Shown here: positions 37,402 through 46,371 of the stretch, one piece after another
Position numbering within the stretch: position 1 is the stretch's first letter
Layout of the letters: each line of letters begins with the position of its first letter
Origin: Alphaproteobacteria bacterium
GTDB taxonomy: Bacteria; Pseudomonadota; Alphaproteobacteria; Rhizobiales; Aestuariivirgaceae
Assembly (NCBI GenBank): GCA_024642465.1
Contig: JAHEBA010000003.1
Location: 1 to 64,000, forward strand
Direction: 5' to 3'
DNA: 64,000 nt
Notes under the pieces: model-generated
What the model saw: the letters and a program-made list of their open reading frames with translations, nothing else
Database searches by the model: none
What the model was told of the DNA's origin: nothing
Position numbers and translations under genes: made by a program

Positions 37402-38133
37402 TTGTCCATGCTCGCTTTTCGCTCACTGCTGTTCAACCTGGTGTTCTACCTGAACCTCGTCGTCTTCCTGGTGCTGGGGTTCTGGTACATGTTCACCCCG
37501 CGCAAGTGGTCGATGTGGGCCTTGAAGCAATGGGCAAGGGCCAGCCTGTGGTGGCTGAAGGTCATTGCGGGCACCCGCATGGAAGTGCGCGGCCGGGAGC
37601 ACATTCCGCAAGGCGCTGCGTTGCTGGCCGGCAAGCACCAGTCGTTCTGGGACATCTTTGCCCTGCTGCCGCTGCTGGCCGACCCTGCCCTGGTGCTGAA
37701 GAAGGAACTGACCTACATCCCGCTGTTCGGCTGGTTCTGCCTGAAGTTCCGCATGATCGCGGTAGACCGGTCGGCCGGAACCGCCGCACTCAGGAAGATG
37801 GCCGCAGATGCGAAGCAGGCCGTGTCGGAGGGCCGGCAGGTGATGATCTTTCCCGAGGGCACCCGGTCGGCGCCTGGCGCTGCGCCGGACTACAAGCCAG
37901 GTGCGGCAGCGCTCTACATGCAGATGGACGTGCCCTGTACGCCTTTTGCCCTGAATTCCGGGCTTTACTGGCCACGGCGCAAGTTCATCCGGCGGCCGGG
38001 CACCATCGTGGTCGAGTTCCTGCCCGCCATCGAGCCCGGTCTGGACCGGCGCGCTTTCATGACCCGGCTGCAGGATGAAATTGAAACCGCAACGCAACGT
38101 CTGTTGCGCGAGGCGGGTCATGACGCCAAATAG
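37402..38133 (+). CDS. plsC: 1-acyl-sn-glycerol-3-phosphate acyltransferase
   Basis: 243 residues from TTG 37402, seven bases after AGGAG; an ATG at 37408 two codons later is an equally plausible start. Makes phosphatidic acid from lysophosphatidic acid at the inner membrane. N-terminal transmembrane segment at about 8-28, acyltransferase motif I KHQSFWD (H-x4-D), motif III FPEGTRSAPGA, and motif IV VPCTPFALNSG. It ends 50 bases before nrdJ. Confidence 0.94.
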   Translation: MSMLAFRSLLFNLVFYLNLVVFLVLGFWYMFTPRKWSMWALKQWARASLWWLKVIAGTRMEVRGREHIPQGAALLAGKHQSFWDIFALLPLLADPALVLKKELTYIPLFGWFCLKFRMIAVDRSAGTAALRKMAADAKQAVSEGRQVMIFPEGTRSAPGAAPDYKPGAAALYMQMDVPCTPFALNSGLYWPRRKFIRRPGTIVVEFLPAIEPGLDRRAFMTRLQDEIETATQRLLREAGHDAK

Positions 38134-38142
38134 ATGGCATCT

Positions 38143-38157
38143 GTTCTCTTTTTGTTT
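38143..38157. promoter_or_regulatory. Probable LexA (SOS) box upstream of nrdJ
   Basis: GTTC (38143-38146), seven bases, GTTT (38154-38157): one mismatch from the alphaproteobacterial LexA site GTTC-N7-GTTC. It lies 26 bases upstream of the nrdJ ATG in a 50-base gap. The seven-base spacer is T-rich like that of the perfect box at 40550. Confidence 0.6.
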
Positions 38158-38183
38158 TATGATGGCAACCGGAGATCCGGACC

Positions 38184-40514
38184 ATGACCGACAGCGCACC
38201 AGACCCCATCGCCCATGAAATCTGGGACATGAAGTACCGCTTCAAGTCCGCAGACGGCACGGCCATCGACCAGACCGTTGACGACACCTGGACCCGGGTG
38301 GCCAAGGCGCTTGCCCAGCCTGAAGCCGGCCACAATCGCGGGCGCTGGGAACGCACCTTCCACGAAGTCCTGTCGGGCTACAAGTTCCTTCCCGCCGGGC
38401 GCATCATTGCCGGCGCCGGAACAGGCCGCAAGGTGACGCTGTTCAACTGCTTCGTCATGGGCACGATTGAAGATGACATGAGCGCCATCTTCGACGGCCT
38501 GCGCGAGGCGGCGCTGACCATGCAGCAGGGCGGCGGCATCGGCCACGACTTCTCCACGCTGAGGCCCAGGGGCGCGCCGGTGAAGGGTGTCGGCGCGGAT
38601 GCATCGGGCCCACTGAGCTTCATGGACGTCTGGGACGCCATGTGCCGCACCATCATGTCGGCAGGCTCGCGCCGTGGCGCCATGATGGCGACCATGCGCT
38701 GCGACCACCCGGACATCGAGGACTTCATCACGGCCAAGCAGGATGCGCACCGGCTGCGCATGTTCAACCTGTCTGTGCTGGTCACTGACGCGTTCATGAG
38801 CGCGGTGAAGGACGATGCTGACTGGGACCTGGTGTTTGACGGCAAGGTTTACCGGACGGTGCGTGCCCGCGACCTGTGGGACCGCATCATGCGCGCCACC
38901 TACGACTATGCAGAACCCGGCGTGATCTTCATCGACCGCATCAACGCGCAGAACAATCTCGGCTACTGCGAAACCATCCACGCGACCAACCCCTGCGGCG
39001 AGCAACCACTGCCGCCCTACGGCGCCTGCCTGCTGGGATCGATCAACCTGGCGGCGCTGGTCTGGTATCCGTTCGAAGAGCGTGCCCATGTGTGCAAGAA
39101 GGCACTGGCGGACATAACCACGACGGCAGTCCGCATGCTCGACAACGTGGTCGACATCTCCAACTATCCGCTGGAGGCACAGGCGCATGAGGCCCGCTCC
39201 AAGCGCCGGATCGGCCTCGGGGTCACCGGACTTGCCGACGCGTTGGCCATGTGCGGATTGCGGTATGGCTCGCCAGAGGCGGCCAGGGCTGCGAAAGACT
39301 GGATGCACCAGATCGAGCGCGCGGCCTATCTTGCCAGCACGTCGCTTGCCACCGAGAAAGGGGCCTTCCCGCTGTTCGACCGCGATGCCTATCTGGCGTC
39401 CGGCCATGTCAGAGAACTCGATGCTGATGTGCGCAAGGCCATTGCCGACCATGGCATCCGCAACGCGCTGCTGACCTCGATCGCGCCCACCGGCACAATT
39501 TCCCTGTTTGCCGGCAATGTTTCCTCGGGTGTCGAGCCGGTGTTCTCGCTCAAGTATAACCGCAAGGTCCTGCAGCCGGACGGCAGCCACACCGTCGAGC
39601 CGGTGGAGGACTTCGCCCTGCGGCTGTTCCGTCAGAAGCACGGCGAGGACGCTGCGCTGCCGGATGCGCTCGTGACAACCGCTGACCTCAGCCCTCATGA
39701 CCACATCATCATGCAGGCCGCCTTGCAGGCCCATGTGGACAGCTCCATCTCCAAGACCGTGAACGTGCCGGAGGACATCAGCTTCGAGGCCTTCCGCGAC
39801 GTGTACATGCAGGCCTTCGACCTTGGCCTGAAGGGCTGCACGACCTACCGACCCAACCCGGTGACCGGGTCGGTGCTGTCGGATGCATCTTCCACCAGCG
39901 AGTCGGCCGAGACGCAGCCTGACTTGCCGCTGGCCGCTCCCGCAGCGCCTGGCGAAGCATCCAGCGTGGTCTACATGCGCCAGCCATTGGGCCGCGATCC
40001 GGTGCTGCCCGGCTTTACCTACAAGCTGAAGTGGGGCGACTCGGACCACGCCATCTACATCACCATCAACGACATCGTCGAGGATGGCAGGCGGCGTCCG
40101 TTCGAGATCTTCATCAACTCCAAGAACATGGAGCACTACGCCTGGACCGTGGCGCTGACCCGGATGATCTCGGCGGTGTTCCGCCGCGGCGGCGACGTGT
40201 CGTTCGTGGTCGAGGAACTGAAGGCCGTGTTCGACCCGCGCGGCGGCCACTGGATGGAAGGCCGCTACGTGCCGTCCTTGCTGGCTGCCATTGGCGGCGT
40301 CATCGAGAAGCACATGCTGGCCACGGGGTTCCTCAAGCGAGCCGAAAGCATCGCCGGCGACGAGGAGGCAAACGGCCACGAAAGAGCATGGCGCATGGCG
40401 GTCGGCGGGCAGCATGCGCCCGGTGGCCAATGCCCGAAATGCGCCGAGGCCTCGCTCGTGTTCCAGGAAGGTTGTTCCACCTGCCTGTCCTGCGGCTATT
40501 CGAAATGCAGCTGA
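38184..40514 (+). CDS. nrdJ: Adenosylcobalamin-dependent ribonucleotide reductase (class II)
   Basis: 776 residues. Reduces ribonucleotides to deoxyribonucleotides using coenzyme B12 as radical source, independent of oxygen. Catalytic layout is complete: Cys89 in LFNCFVMG and Cys282 form the redox pair; NPCGE (Asn269, thiyl Cys271, Glu273) is the active-site loop. The 11-residue spacing from Cys271 to Cys282 fits the family as I recall it. The TSCPD domain (about 610-700) follows, then a C-terminal zinc-ribbon/cysteine tail with CPKC, CSTC, SCGYSKC. This is the shorter TIGR02504-type form, not the ~1200-residue form. A LexA-like box sits upstream; the cofactor could come from pduO at 20969. 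Confidence 0.95.
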   Translation: MTDSAPDPIAHEIWDMKYRFKSADGTAIDQTVDDTWTRVAKALAQPEAGHNRGRWERTFHEVLSGYKFLPAGRIIAGAGTGRKVTLFNCFVMGTIEDDMSAIFDGLREAALTMQQGGGIGHDFSTLRPRGAPVKGVGADASGPLSFMDVWDAMCRTIMSAGSRRGAMMATMRCDHPDIEDFITAKQDAHRLRMFNLSVLVTDAFMSAVKDDADWDLVFDGKVYRTVRARDLWDRIMRATYDYAEPGVIFIDRINAQNNLGYCETIHATNPCGEQPLPPYGACLLGSINLAALVWYPFEERAHVCKKALADITTTAVRMLDNVVDISNYPLEAQAHEARSKRRIGLGVTGLADALAMCGLRYGSPEAARAAKDWMHQIERAAYLASTSLATEKGAFPLFDRDAYLASGHVRELDADVRKAIADHGIRNALLTSIAPTGTISLFAGNVSSGVEPVFSLKYNRKVLQPDGSHTVEPVEDFALRLFRQKHGEDAALPDALVTTADLSPHDHIIMQAALQAHVDSSISKTVNVPEDISFEAFRDVYMQAFDLGLKGCTTYRPNPVTGSVLSDASSTSESAETQPDLPLAAPAAPGEASSVVYMRQPLGRDPVLPGFTYKLKWGDSDHAIYITINDIVEDGRRRPFEIFINSKNMEHYAWTVALTRMISAVFRRGGDVSFVVEELKAVFDPRGGHWMEGRYVPSLLAAIGGVIEKHMLATGFLKRAESIAGDEEANGHERAWRMAVGGQHAPGGQCPKCAEASLVFQEGCSTCLSCGYSKCS

Positions 40515-40530
40515 TCACGTCTGTTTCCCA

Positions 40531-40564
40531 TTGACGATTCCAGATATTTGTTCTACTTTTGTTC
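40531..40564 (+). promoter_or_regulatory. Sigma-70 promoter with a perfect LexA box over the -10
   Basis: TTGACG (40531-40536), 17-base spacer, TACTTT (40554-40559). The LexA site GTTC (40550-40553), N7, GTTC (40561-40564) is an exact GTTC-N7-GTTC match, and its seven-base spacer contains the -10. LexA bound here would block RNA polymerase. The downstream ATG is 25 bases away with AGGAG in between. Confidence 0.8.
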
Positions 40565-40589
40565 TGTAGCTGGAACAGGAGTGAACGCC

Positions 40590-41039
40590 ATGTCATCAAG
40601 CCCTGCTTTCGACCTCGCCAACGAGTTCGGCGACCGGTTCTGGTTCTGGACGGGCGCTTCCGGCAAACGCTACATCCACTCCGTCTATCATCCCGAGGAC
40701 TGCCCGCCGCTGCCGGGCGCGATCTTCATCGAGGTCTGCCGCATGGCGGACGGGTCCCGAAGGGCCCTGAGCGCCGGCCGGTTCTCGCCGCTGTGGGATC
40801 TTGCCGCCAGTTCGGCCAACCGGCTCGACGCGGCCTGCCGCGAGGTACACGTTCACCTGTTGGCCGAGGGCGAAGCGGCGACGGCCCGGGTACTGGACGA
40901 CCTGCGCGCCGGGCTTGGTCTCGACGTGGCGCCCGCCTCGCCAAGACCAGCCGCAAAGGCAGCACCTGTCCCGTCACGGCGCGATGGCGGTTTCGCAGAA
41001 CAGGTCAGCCTGCCGCTATTCGCCGGCCTTGCGGCCTGA
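40590..41039 (+). CDS. SOS-controlled protein with predicted sliding-clamp-binding tail, unknown family
   Basis: 149 residues. ATG at 40590 has AGGAG eight bases upstream, and a promoter with a perfect LexA box before that. Residues 1-110 look like one small folded domain (FGDRFWFWTGASGKRYIHSVY; several Trp/Tyr, two short beta-like blocks, then a helix). Residues 112-133 are an Ala/Pro-rich linker, and the tail holds QVSLPLF at 138-144. That resembles the DnaN-binding motif near the N-terminus of Hda (QLSLPLY) and the QLPLF-type motifs of repair proteins. No enzyme motif is seen. It could also be a homologue of an unnamed ORF found after nrdJ in relatives. It converges with chaC, overlapping by 24 bases. 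Confidence 0.75.
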   Translation: MSSSPAFDLANEFGDRFWFWTGASGKRYIHSVYHPEDCPPLPGAIFIEVCRMADGSRRALSAGRFSPLWDLAASSANRLDAACREVHVHLLAEGEAATARVLDDLRAGLGLDVAPASPRPAAKAAPVPSRRDGGFAEQVSLPLFAGLAA

Positions 41040-41579
41040 GCCGGAACGCGCTGCCTGCGCCAGCGCGAGCACTTTTTCCAGGTGATGATCGCTCATCCCC
41101 TGTTCGCGGATGTGATCAAGCGTCGAGGCAATGTACTCGATGCAAGGGCCAACCTTGCCTTGGCCCTGCAGCACGAACGGCAAGAGCTCCTCTGCCGAGC
41201 GCTTCCCGGCATACTGGCTGTGGGTCTGGTCCACCACATAGACCAGCGCATGCACCCGCTCCGGGCCTCCGTGGCGCTTAACCAGCATCGGCCGCCACTT
41301 CTCCTTGTAGACCATCGTCACCTGTTCGCGTTCACGAAGATAGGCAATGGTATCCTCACGCCGGTCCGACGAGACCCGGTAGCCGATGCCCCGGCAGCGC
41401 CCGCCCCGGTCCAGACCCAGAACCATGCCGGGCTTGTCAGGCGTTCCGCGGTGAACATGGCTGTAAATGCACAGCCGCCGGTGCACCCCGTGCATGACCG
41501 CCTCGCAACGCTCCTCGAACTCGAAACCCGGCCGCCACATCAGCGAACCGTATCCGAATATCCAAAGCGACTCACTCAT
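41016..41579 (-). CDS. chaC: Gamma-glutamylcyclotransferase, ChaC family
   Basis: 187 residues. ChaC enzymes cleave glutathione to 5-oxoproline and Cys-Gly. The substrate loop FGYGSLMWRPGF is at 8-19, and the REREQVTMVYKE region holds the presumed catalytic Glu (RExVTxVY in homologues). HSQYAGKRSAEEL and CIEYIASTLDHIREQGM are family blocks. It is cytoplasmic, convergent with the LexA-controlled ORF. A periplasmic-type gamma-glutamyltransferase at 53.6 kb is a separate glutathione-degrading route. Confidence 0.92.
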   Translation of the reverse strand: MSESLWIFGYGSLMWRPGFEFEERCEAVMHGVHRRLCIYSHVHRGTPDKPGMVLGLDRGGRCRGIGYRVSSDRREDTIAYLREREQVTMVYKEKWRPMLVKRHGGPERVHALVYVVDQTHSQYAGKRSAEELLPFVLQGQGKVGPCIEYIASTLDHIREQGMSDHHLEKVLALAQAARSGSGRKAGE

Positions 41580-41707
41580 CCTACCTTGTACTCCTGAACC
41601 GGCCTGCCCGACCGCTGACGCGCCTGCCTACTACATTCCGCTACGCTGCGACAGCGTGTTAGAACGTGCTGCATCACCGTTGCGATTCGCCGGAGACAGC
41701 CGACGCC

Positions 41708-42508
41708 ATGACCGACCCGCTTGCCGTCAAGCGCATCAGCCCGCTGAAGATGATGTCGCCCCTGATCGTGTTCCTGCTCATTGCCGCCGCCTGGAGCGGC
41801 TGGTGGTTTTACGCTCGCGGCGAGGCCCAGAAACGGCTCGCGGCGTTCGAGGCGAACACCCTGGCGCTCAATTGCGCCTCGCGCGACTGGGGTGGCTTTC
41901 CGTTCCGCATCAACGTCGGCTGCCTCAGCCCGCGCATTGAGACCGGCAAGGTCACGGCCAGCGCAGACAAGCTGCGCCTCATCATCCAAGCCTGGAATCC
42001 GGAACACGTCATCGGCGCCGTGTTCGGCCCGGTCACTGTCAACGGCATTCAGGTATCCGGCGATGCGATCCGCTTCAGCCACCGCGTGTCGGACGGCAAG
42101 TTGGCGCTGGCGTCACTGCTGGCCGAGAACCAGACCGTCGTCCTGCCGGGCGGTAACAGCGTGACCATCGCCACCGCAGAGGCGCACGCCAGGCCGGAGC
42201 CCGCATCCCCGGGAAATCTCATGGTGATCGCCACACTGAAGCAGCTGGCGCTTGAGGAACTGCGCCTCGACAGCTTCACCGTCGACGGCACCATAAAACC
42301 GGATGGCAGCTTCGAGCTGATGTCCGAACCATCCGACTATCTCGATGCGATCTGGTTTGCCCAGCGCATCGCCAACCTCGGCGATGCCGAAATGAACGCC
42401 GCCCAGGAGATCATCCACCCGCTGCTCAAGGCCAACGACAACAAGCTGCCTGTCCAGCTCAAGGACGGCACGTGGTACTGGGGCCCGCTCGAGATCACCC
42501 GGCACTGA
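41708..42508 (+). CDS. DUF2125 domain-containing protein
   Basis: 266 residues. One N-terminal transmembrane anchor at about 17-34, then a periplasmic domain matching alphaproteobacterial DUF2125: CASRDWGGFPFRINVGC (two cysteines that may pair), an AWNPEHVIGAVFGPVTV block, and the long beta-rich repeat-like tail. Function unknown; envelope location inferred. ATG at 41708 chosen; the frame runs 14 codons further upstream. It converges with tyrC and is commonly next to it in relatives. Confidence 0.85.
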   Translation: MTDPLAVKRISPLKMMSPLIVFLLIAAAWSGWWFYARGEAQKRLAAFEANTLALNCASRDWGGFPFRINVGCLSPRIETGKVTASADKLRLIIQAWNPEHVIGAVFGPVTVNGIQVSGDAIRFSHRVSDGKLALASLLAENQTVVLPGGNSVTIATAEAHARPEPASPGNLMVIATLKQLALEELRLDSFTVDGTIKPDGSFELMSEPSDYLDAIWFAQRIANLGDAEMNAAQEIIHPLLKANDNKLPVQLKDGTWYWGPLEITRH

Positions 42509-42535
42509 CGCCCAGCAGCAGGCATGCTCGCCTTC

Positions 42536-43471
42536 TCAGTCGGCGGCGCCTTCCTTGCCGCCGCCGCGACCGAAGTCGGGCTTTGCCGTATCCTGCCCCG
42601 CCTCGATGATGCCCTTGCGGATCGAACGGGTGCGGGTGAAGAACTCCTGCAGCATCTCGCCATCGCCCCAGCGGATCGCCCGTTGCAATGCCGACAGGTC
42701 TTCCGAAAACCGGCCCAGCATTTCCAGCACCGCATCCTTGTTGGTCAGGAACACGTCGCGCCACATCACCGGGTCGGACGCCGCAATACGGGTGAAGTCG
42801 CGGAAGCCACCGGCCGAGTACTTGATCACCTCCGACTTGGTGACCTCCTCGAGGTCCGCCGCCGTGCCGACGATGTTGTAGGCGATCAGGTGCGGCAGGT
42901 GGGACACGATGGCCAGCACCAGATCGTGATGGTCCGCATCCATGATGTCGACATTCGACCCGCACGCTTCCCAGAACGCGCGCAGGCGCTCAACCGCAGC
43001 GGGATCGGTCCCTTCCACCGGCGTCAGGATGCTCCAGCGGTTGTCAAACAGCGACGCAAACCCCGACTCCGGTCCGGAGTGCTCGGTACCGGCGATCGGG
43101 TGACCGGGAATGAAGTGTACGCCTGCCGGCACATGTGGGCCCACGTCCTTGATCACGCACTTCTTCACCGACCCGACGTCGGTCAGGATGGTGCCTGCTT
43201 CAAGGTGCGGCCCGATCTCGCCCGCCAGTGCGGCATAGGTTCCGACCGGCGTGCACAGGATGACCAGGTCGGCGCCCTTCACGGCATCGGCCGCGGTGTC
43301 GTGCATCTCGTCAGCAAGGCCGAGCTCCATTGCCCTCGCCCGCGTTTCAGCCGAGCGCGCATGGCCGGAGATCGACTTCGCCAGCTTGCCGCGGCGTATG
43401 GCGTGCGACAGCGACGAGCCGATCAGCCCGAGCCCGATCAGGGCGACCTTGTTGAACGGTTCAAACGGCAT
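42536..43471 (-). CDS. tyrC: Prephenate/arogenate dehydrogenase
   Basis: 311 residues. Oxidative decarboxylation of prephenate or arogenate towards tyrosine. The NAD(P) loop ALIGLGLIGSSL is at the N-terminus, then TDVGSVK, and HPIAGTEHSGPESGFASLF, the active-site block with the catalytic His. ATG 43471 has GAGGAG upstream; the GTG at 43477 overlaps that site and is less likely. It starts nine bases after hisC on the same strand. Confidence 0.94.
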   Translation of the reverse strand: MPFEPFNKVALIGLGLIGSSLSHAIRRGKLAKSISGHARSAETRARAMELGLADEMHDTAADAVKGADLVILCTPVGTYAALAGEIGPHLEAGTILTDVGSVKKCVIKDVGPHVPAGVHFIPGHPIAGTEHSGPESGFASLFDNRWSILTPVEGTDPAAVERLRAFWEACGSNVDIMDADHHDLVLAIVSHLPHLIAYNIVGTAADLEEVTKSEVIKYSAGGFRDFTRIAASDPVMWRDVFLTNKDAVLEMLGRFSEDLSALQRAIRWGDGEMLQEFFTRTRSIRKGIIEAGQDTAKPDFGRGGGKEGAAD

Positions 43472-43480
43472 CGGCACTCC

Positions 43481-44590
43481 TCAGGACCCACCCGCCATGA
43501 ATGCCGTCAGCGCGGCAACAAGGGCGGTGCATCCTTCTTCGTCGCCAATCGAAACCCGCAGCGCCTGCGGCAGGCCATAGGCTTCCATGCGCCTCACCAC
43601 GACATTGCGGGCGGCAAGAAACGCATCCGCCGCCGCAGCCGTCTTGCCGTGATTGCCGGAAAAGTTCACCAGCACGAAATTACCCACGCTCGGCTTCACC
43701 TGCAGCCCGATCGACTCCAGCGCCGCCGTAACCTTGGGCAGCCAGACGTCGTTGTGCTCAACCGCCCTGGTCAGGTGAGCCGTATCGCGCACCGCCGCCA
43801 CGCCCGCTGCAATAGAGGGAAGCGCAACGTTGAACGGTCCGCGAATGCGGTTCAGCACGTCTGCCACGTTGGGCGGACAATAGGCCCAGCCCAGCCGAAG
43901 GCCCGCCAGCCCGTAGGCCTTGGAGAAGGTCCGCGTCATCACCACGTTGCGCGACTGCGACACCAGTTCGATGCCCGACTCGTAATCGTTGCGCCGCACG
44001 TACTCGGCATAGGCAGCGTCGAGCACCAGCAGGCAGTCCTTCGGCAGGCCCGCATGCAGCCGCTTCACCTCGTCGAACCGCACATAGGTGCCGGTCGGGT
44101 TGTTGGGATTTGCCAGGAACACGATTCTGGTGCGCGGTGTCACCGCCTTGAGAATGGCGTCGACGTCCGCGGTCAGGTTCGTCTCCGGCACCACCACTGG
44201 GGTTGCACCGTTTGCCTTGATGACGATCGGGTAAACCAGGAAACCATGCTCGGTGTAGATCGCCTCGTCGCCCGGCTGAAGATACCCGGAGGCGATCAGA
44301 TTGAGCAGTTCGTCGGACCCGGCACCGCAAACGATGTTGGCCGGGTTGATGCCGTGCAGTTCCGCCAGCGCCTCGCGCAGTGCCGTCGCCCCACCATCCG
44401 GATAGAGATGCAATTCGTCGGCACACGCGGCATAGGCCTGCTTTGCCGCAGGGCTCGGGCCCAGCGGCGACTCGTTCGACGACAGCTTGTGAACCTTGCC
44501 GACCCCCTTCGCCCCGGACTTGCCGGGCACGTAGGCGGCGATGTCCAGCACCCCGCCCCGTGGACGCGGCAGTTGCGCTTGCTCGCTCAT
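43481..44590 (-). CDS. hisC: Histidinol-phosphate/aromatic aminotransferase
   Basis: 369 residues. Class I/II PLP aminotransferase. The PLP lysine is in [35 protein letters not shown] and the C-terminal [10 protein letters not shown] arginine are typical of HisC. Its position between chorismate mutase and prephenate dehydrogenase suggests it mainly serves phenylalanine and tyrosine synthesis, as hisC2-type genes often do. It overlaps the mutase gene by four bases (ATGA), so the three genes form an operon. Confidence 0.94.
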   Translation of the reverse strand: MSEQAQLPRPRGGVLDIAAYVPGKSGAKGVGKVHKLSSNESPLGPSPAAKQAYAACADELHLYPDGGATALREALAELHGINPANIVCGAGSDELLNLIASGYLQPGDEAIYTEHGFLVYPIVIKANGATPVVVPETNLTADVDAILKAVTPRTRIVFLANPNNPTGTYVRFDEVKRLHAGLPKDCLLVLDAAYAEYVRRNDYESGIELVSQSRNVVMTRTFSKAYGLAGLRLGWAYCPPNVADVLNRIRGPFNVALPSIAAGVAAVRDTAHLTRAVEHNDVWLPKVTAALESIGLQVKPSVGNFVLVNFSGNHGKTAAAADAFLAARNVVVRRMEAYGLPQALRVSIGDEEGCTALVAALTAFMAGGS

Positions 44591-45396
44591 TCTTCGCTCA
44601 TCTCCATCGCGGTCGGATAACGGCCCGCCACCCTGAGGGCAAGTCCCGCATTGCCCTTCAGGCTGACCAGTGGCTGCTCGCTGGTGTTCAGGTAGCCGGG
44701 CACCGCCGTCAGGTGCAGGTCGTCATTGATCTTCATGGTCCACACCGGCTTTGGCACAAAGTCGCGCGGCAGCTTGCCGGCCGTCACCACCAGCGTCTGG
44801 TCCTCGCCGGTCGGCTCGCTGATCGCAAAGCCAAGCACCACCAGCGCCCGCGACGGCTTGCCGGTATCCGACGGCAGCACGGCAACCGCGCGCGGCCGCA
44901 CCGGCTCGGCAAGTCCGAAAATCTGTGCGTACCAGTCCGACTTCATCGGCACCACTGCCATGATCGGCTGTTCCGGCGACAGCCCCTCCAGGCAGCCTTT
45001 CAGCGACCGCGCCTTCTCCACCGGCATCATCGCGGCGAACAGGTCCACCGCAGCCCGGTGCCTCGCATCGTTCATCACCTCCTGCGTCGTCACCAGCCGC
45101 ACATCGGCCTGCAGCCGCGTAGACGCAGAAATTACCGTGCGCCACACCCGCTCGACGACGCCGGGCGGCACCTGACCGGCAGCCCTTTCGGCCAGCCGCC
45201 GCAGGATCATGGCTTCGCGGCCGGGCCTGTATGGAATGGCGCTCTTCGGCGCGGCTGCCTTGGCGTCGCGCACGCGGGCACTGGCGGCGAAACGCCGGCA
45301 CAACAGCGCGACGATCTCGTCGTCGATGCTGTCGATTTCCTGCCTGATGCTGTCAAGCCCGGAAGCCTGGCCGGCCTGCTTGTCCATGTTCGGCAA
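44587..45396 (-). CDS. Chorismate mutase with a C-terminal domain of unknown role
   Basis: 269 residues. The N-terminal 90 residues are an AroQ-type chorismate mutase: [22 protein letters not shown], then [15 protein letters not shown], with the conserved basic and glutamine/acidic positions of the helical bundle. Residues 95-269 are not prephenate dehydratase as I know it, and the block [25 protein letters not shown]-type sequence has no motif I can name; it may be an ACT-like or dehydratase-related regulatory part. First gene of the mutase-hisC-tyrC operon. Confidence 0.88.
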   Translation of the reverse strand: MPNMDKQAGQASGLDSIRQEIDSIDDEIVALLCRRFAASARVRDAKAAAPKSAIPYRPGREAMILRRLAERAAGQVPPGVVERVWRTVISASTRLQADVRLVTTQEVMNDARHRAAVDLFAAMMPVEKARSLKGCLEGLSPEQPIMAVVPMKSDWYAQIFGLAEPVRPRAVAVLPSDTGKPSRALVVLGFAISEPTGEDQTLVVTAGKLPRDFVPKPVWTMKINDDLHLTAVPGYLNTSEQPLVSLKGNAGLALRVAGRYPTAMEMSEE

Positions 45397-45514
45397 TGCC
45401 CGTTCACAGTGGTCGGCGCCCCCGCGCCGCGTGAAATCATCCGCAGGTTCTAGAGTTGCTGCCAGGAAAAATCAAAGACAAACAAGATAACGCCAAGCGG
45501 TCAACCGATCCGGG

Positions 45515-46261
45515 TCAGGAAGGCAGGTTGAGACCCGTCCGCGCCGGCTGCGGAATGATGTTGGGACGCAACGCCGGCACCAGCCGCCGCACCTTCTGCT
45601 TGCTGCCGGACACCGCGTAGACCTGCTTCACCGCCTCCACCATGATAAGCCCGGAAAAGCCCGGCCCGACCCACGAGCCGGTCCGTTCCCAGATGGTGGC
45701 ACTGCGCACCATGAACCCGCGCTGGGAGGGCGGCATGAACAGCAGCGACTGCCAGCCCGACGGTGAAAACTGCGCATCGCGCAACAGCGTTGTGAGCTGA
45801 CCTCGGGAAAACGGCCGGCCATGCCCGAACGGCGTTGTGTCGAACCGCGCCCACAACCCGCGCCGGTTAGGCACGATGAACATCGCGCGACCCTGCGGCG
45901 CCAGCACCCTCCACAGTTCGCGCAGCATGTCGGGAAGCTGGTCGGTCAGCTCCAGCCCGTGTACCACCAGCGCAAAATCGACGCTCGAGTCTGCTAGCGG
46001 GAGACATGCCTCGTCCACCAGCACCGAGCGTGCGTCGCCCTGTGCTGGCCAGTGCAGAACACCCTGCCGTGCCGGCATCATGGCGATGCTGCTTGCGGCC
46101 TCCTCGCCGGCCATGTCGAGATAGGGCGTGGCATAGCCCAGGCCGATCACCCGTGCGCCGCGCAAGCCCTTAAGACGCGAGCGCAGCCGGTGCACGATGA
46201 TCCGGCGCGTTGCCTGACCAAGCTTGCTGGCGTAGAACTCCCTGAGATCGACGACATCCAT
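45515..46261 (-). CDS. Class I SAM-dependent methyltransferase
   Basis: 248 residues. N-terminal MDVVDLREFYASKLGQATRRIIVHRL is characteristic of the alphaproteobacterial gene beside gloB. SAM motif I appears as ARVIGLGYATPYLDM, motif IV as SVDFALVVHGLELTDQLPDMLRELWRVLAPQGRAMFIVPNRRG. The substrate is not known; it is divergent from gloB with 110 bases between. Confidence 0.88.
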   Translation of the reverse strand: MDVVDLREFYASKLGQATRRIIVHRLRSRLKGLRGARVIGLGYATPYLDMAGEEAASSIAMMPARQGVLHWPAQGDARSVLVDEACLPLADSSVDFALVVHGLELTDQLPDMLRELWRVLAPQGRAMFIVPNRRGLWARFDTTPFGHGRPFSRGQLTTLLRDAQFSPSGWQSLLFMPPSQRGFMVRSATIWERTGSWVGPGFSGLIMVEAVKQVYAVSGSKQKVRRLVPALRPNIIPQPARTGLNLPS

Positions 46262-46371
46262 GACGGGCGCAACCCTGGTCCATTCCGTTCGTTGAAATCA
46301 ATACCGGCCAATGTGGTGCCGGACGCGGCTGACCACAATAAGCCCCGGCCGGAACAAATACGAGGTAAACA

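Noticed and set aside
38134-38183. Cobalamin riboswitch before nrdJ
   Set aside because: The gap is only 50 bases, too short for the aptamer, and no B12-box-like sequence is seen.
38157-40430. 757-codon open frame on the minus strand
   Set aside because: Antisense to nrdJ, which has complete catalytic motifs. The frame gives a His/Val/Gly-rich protein with no motif.
40573-40587. Second LexA-like site GAAC-N6-GAAC downstream of the perfect box
   Set aside because: The spacer is six bases, not seven, and it covers the ribosome binding site; likely chance.
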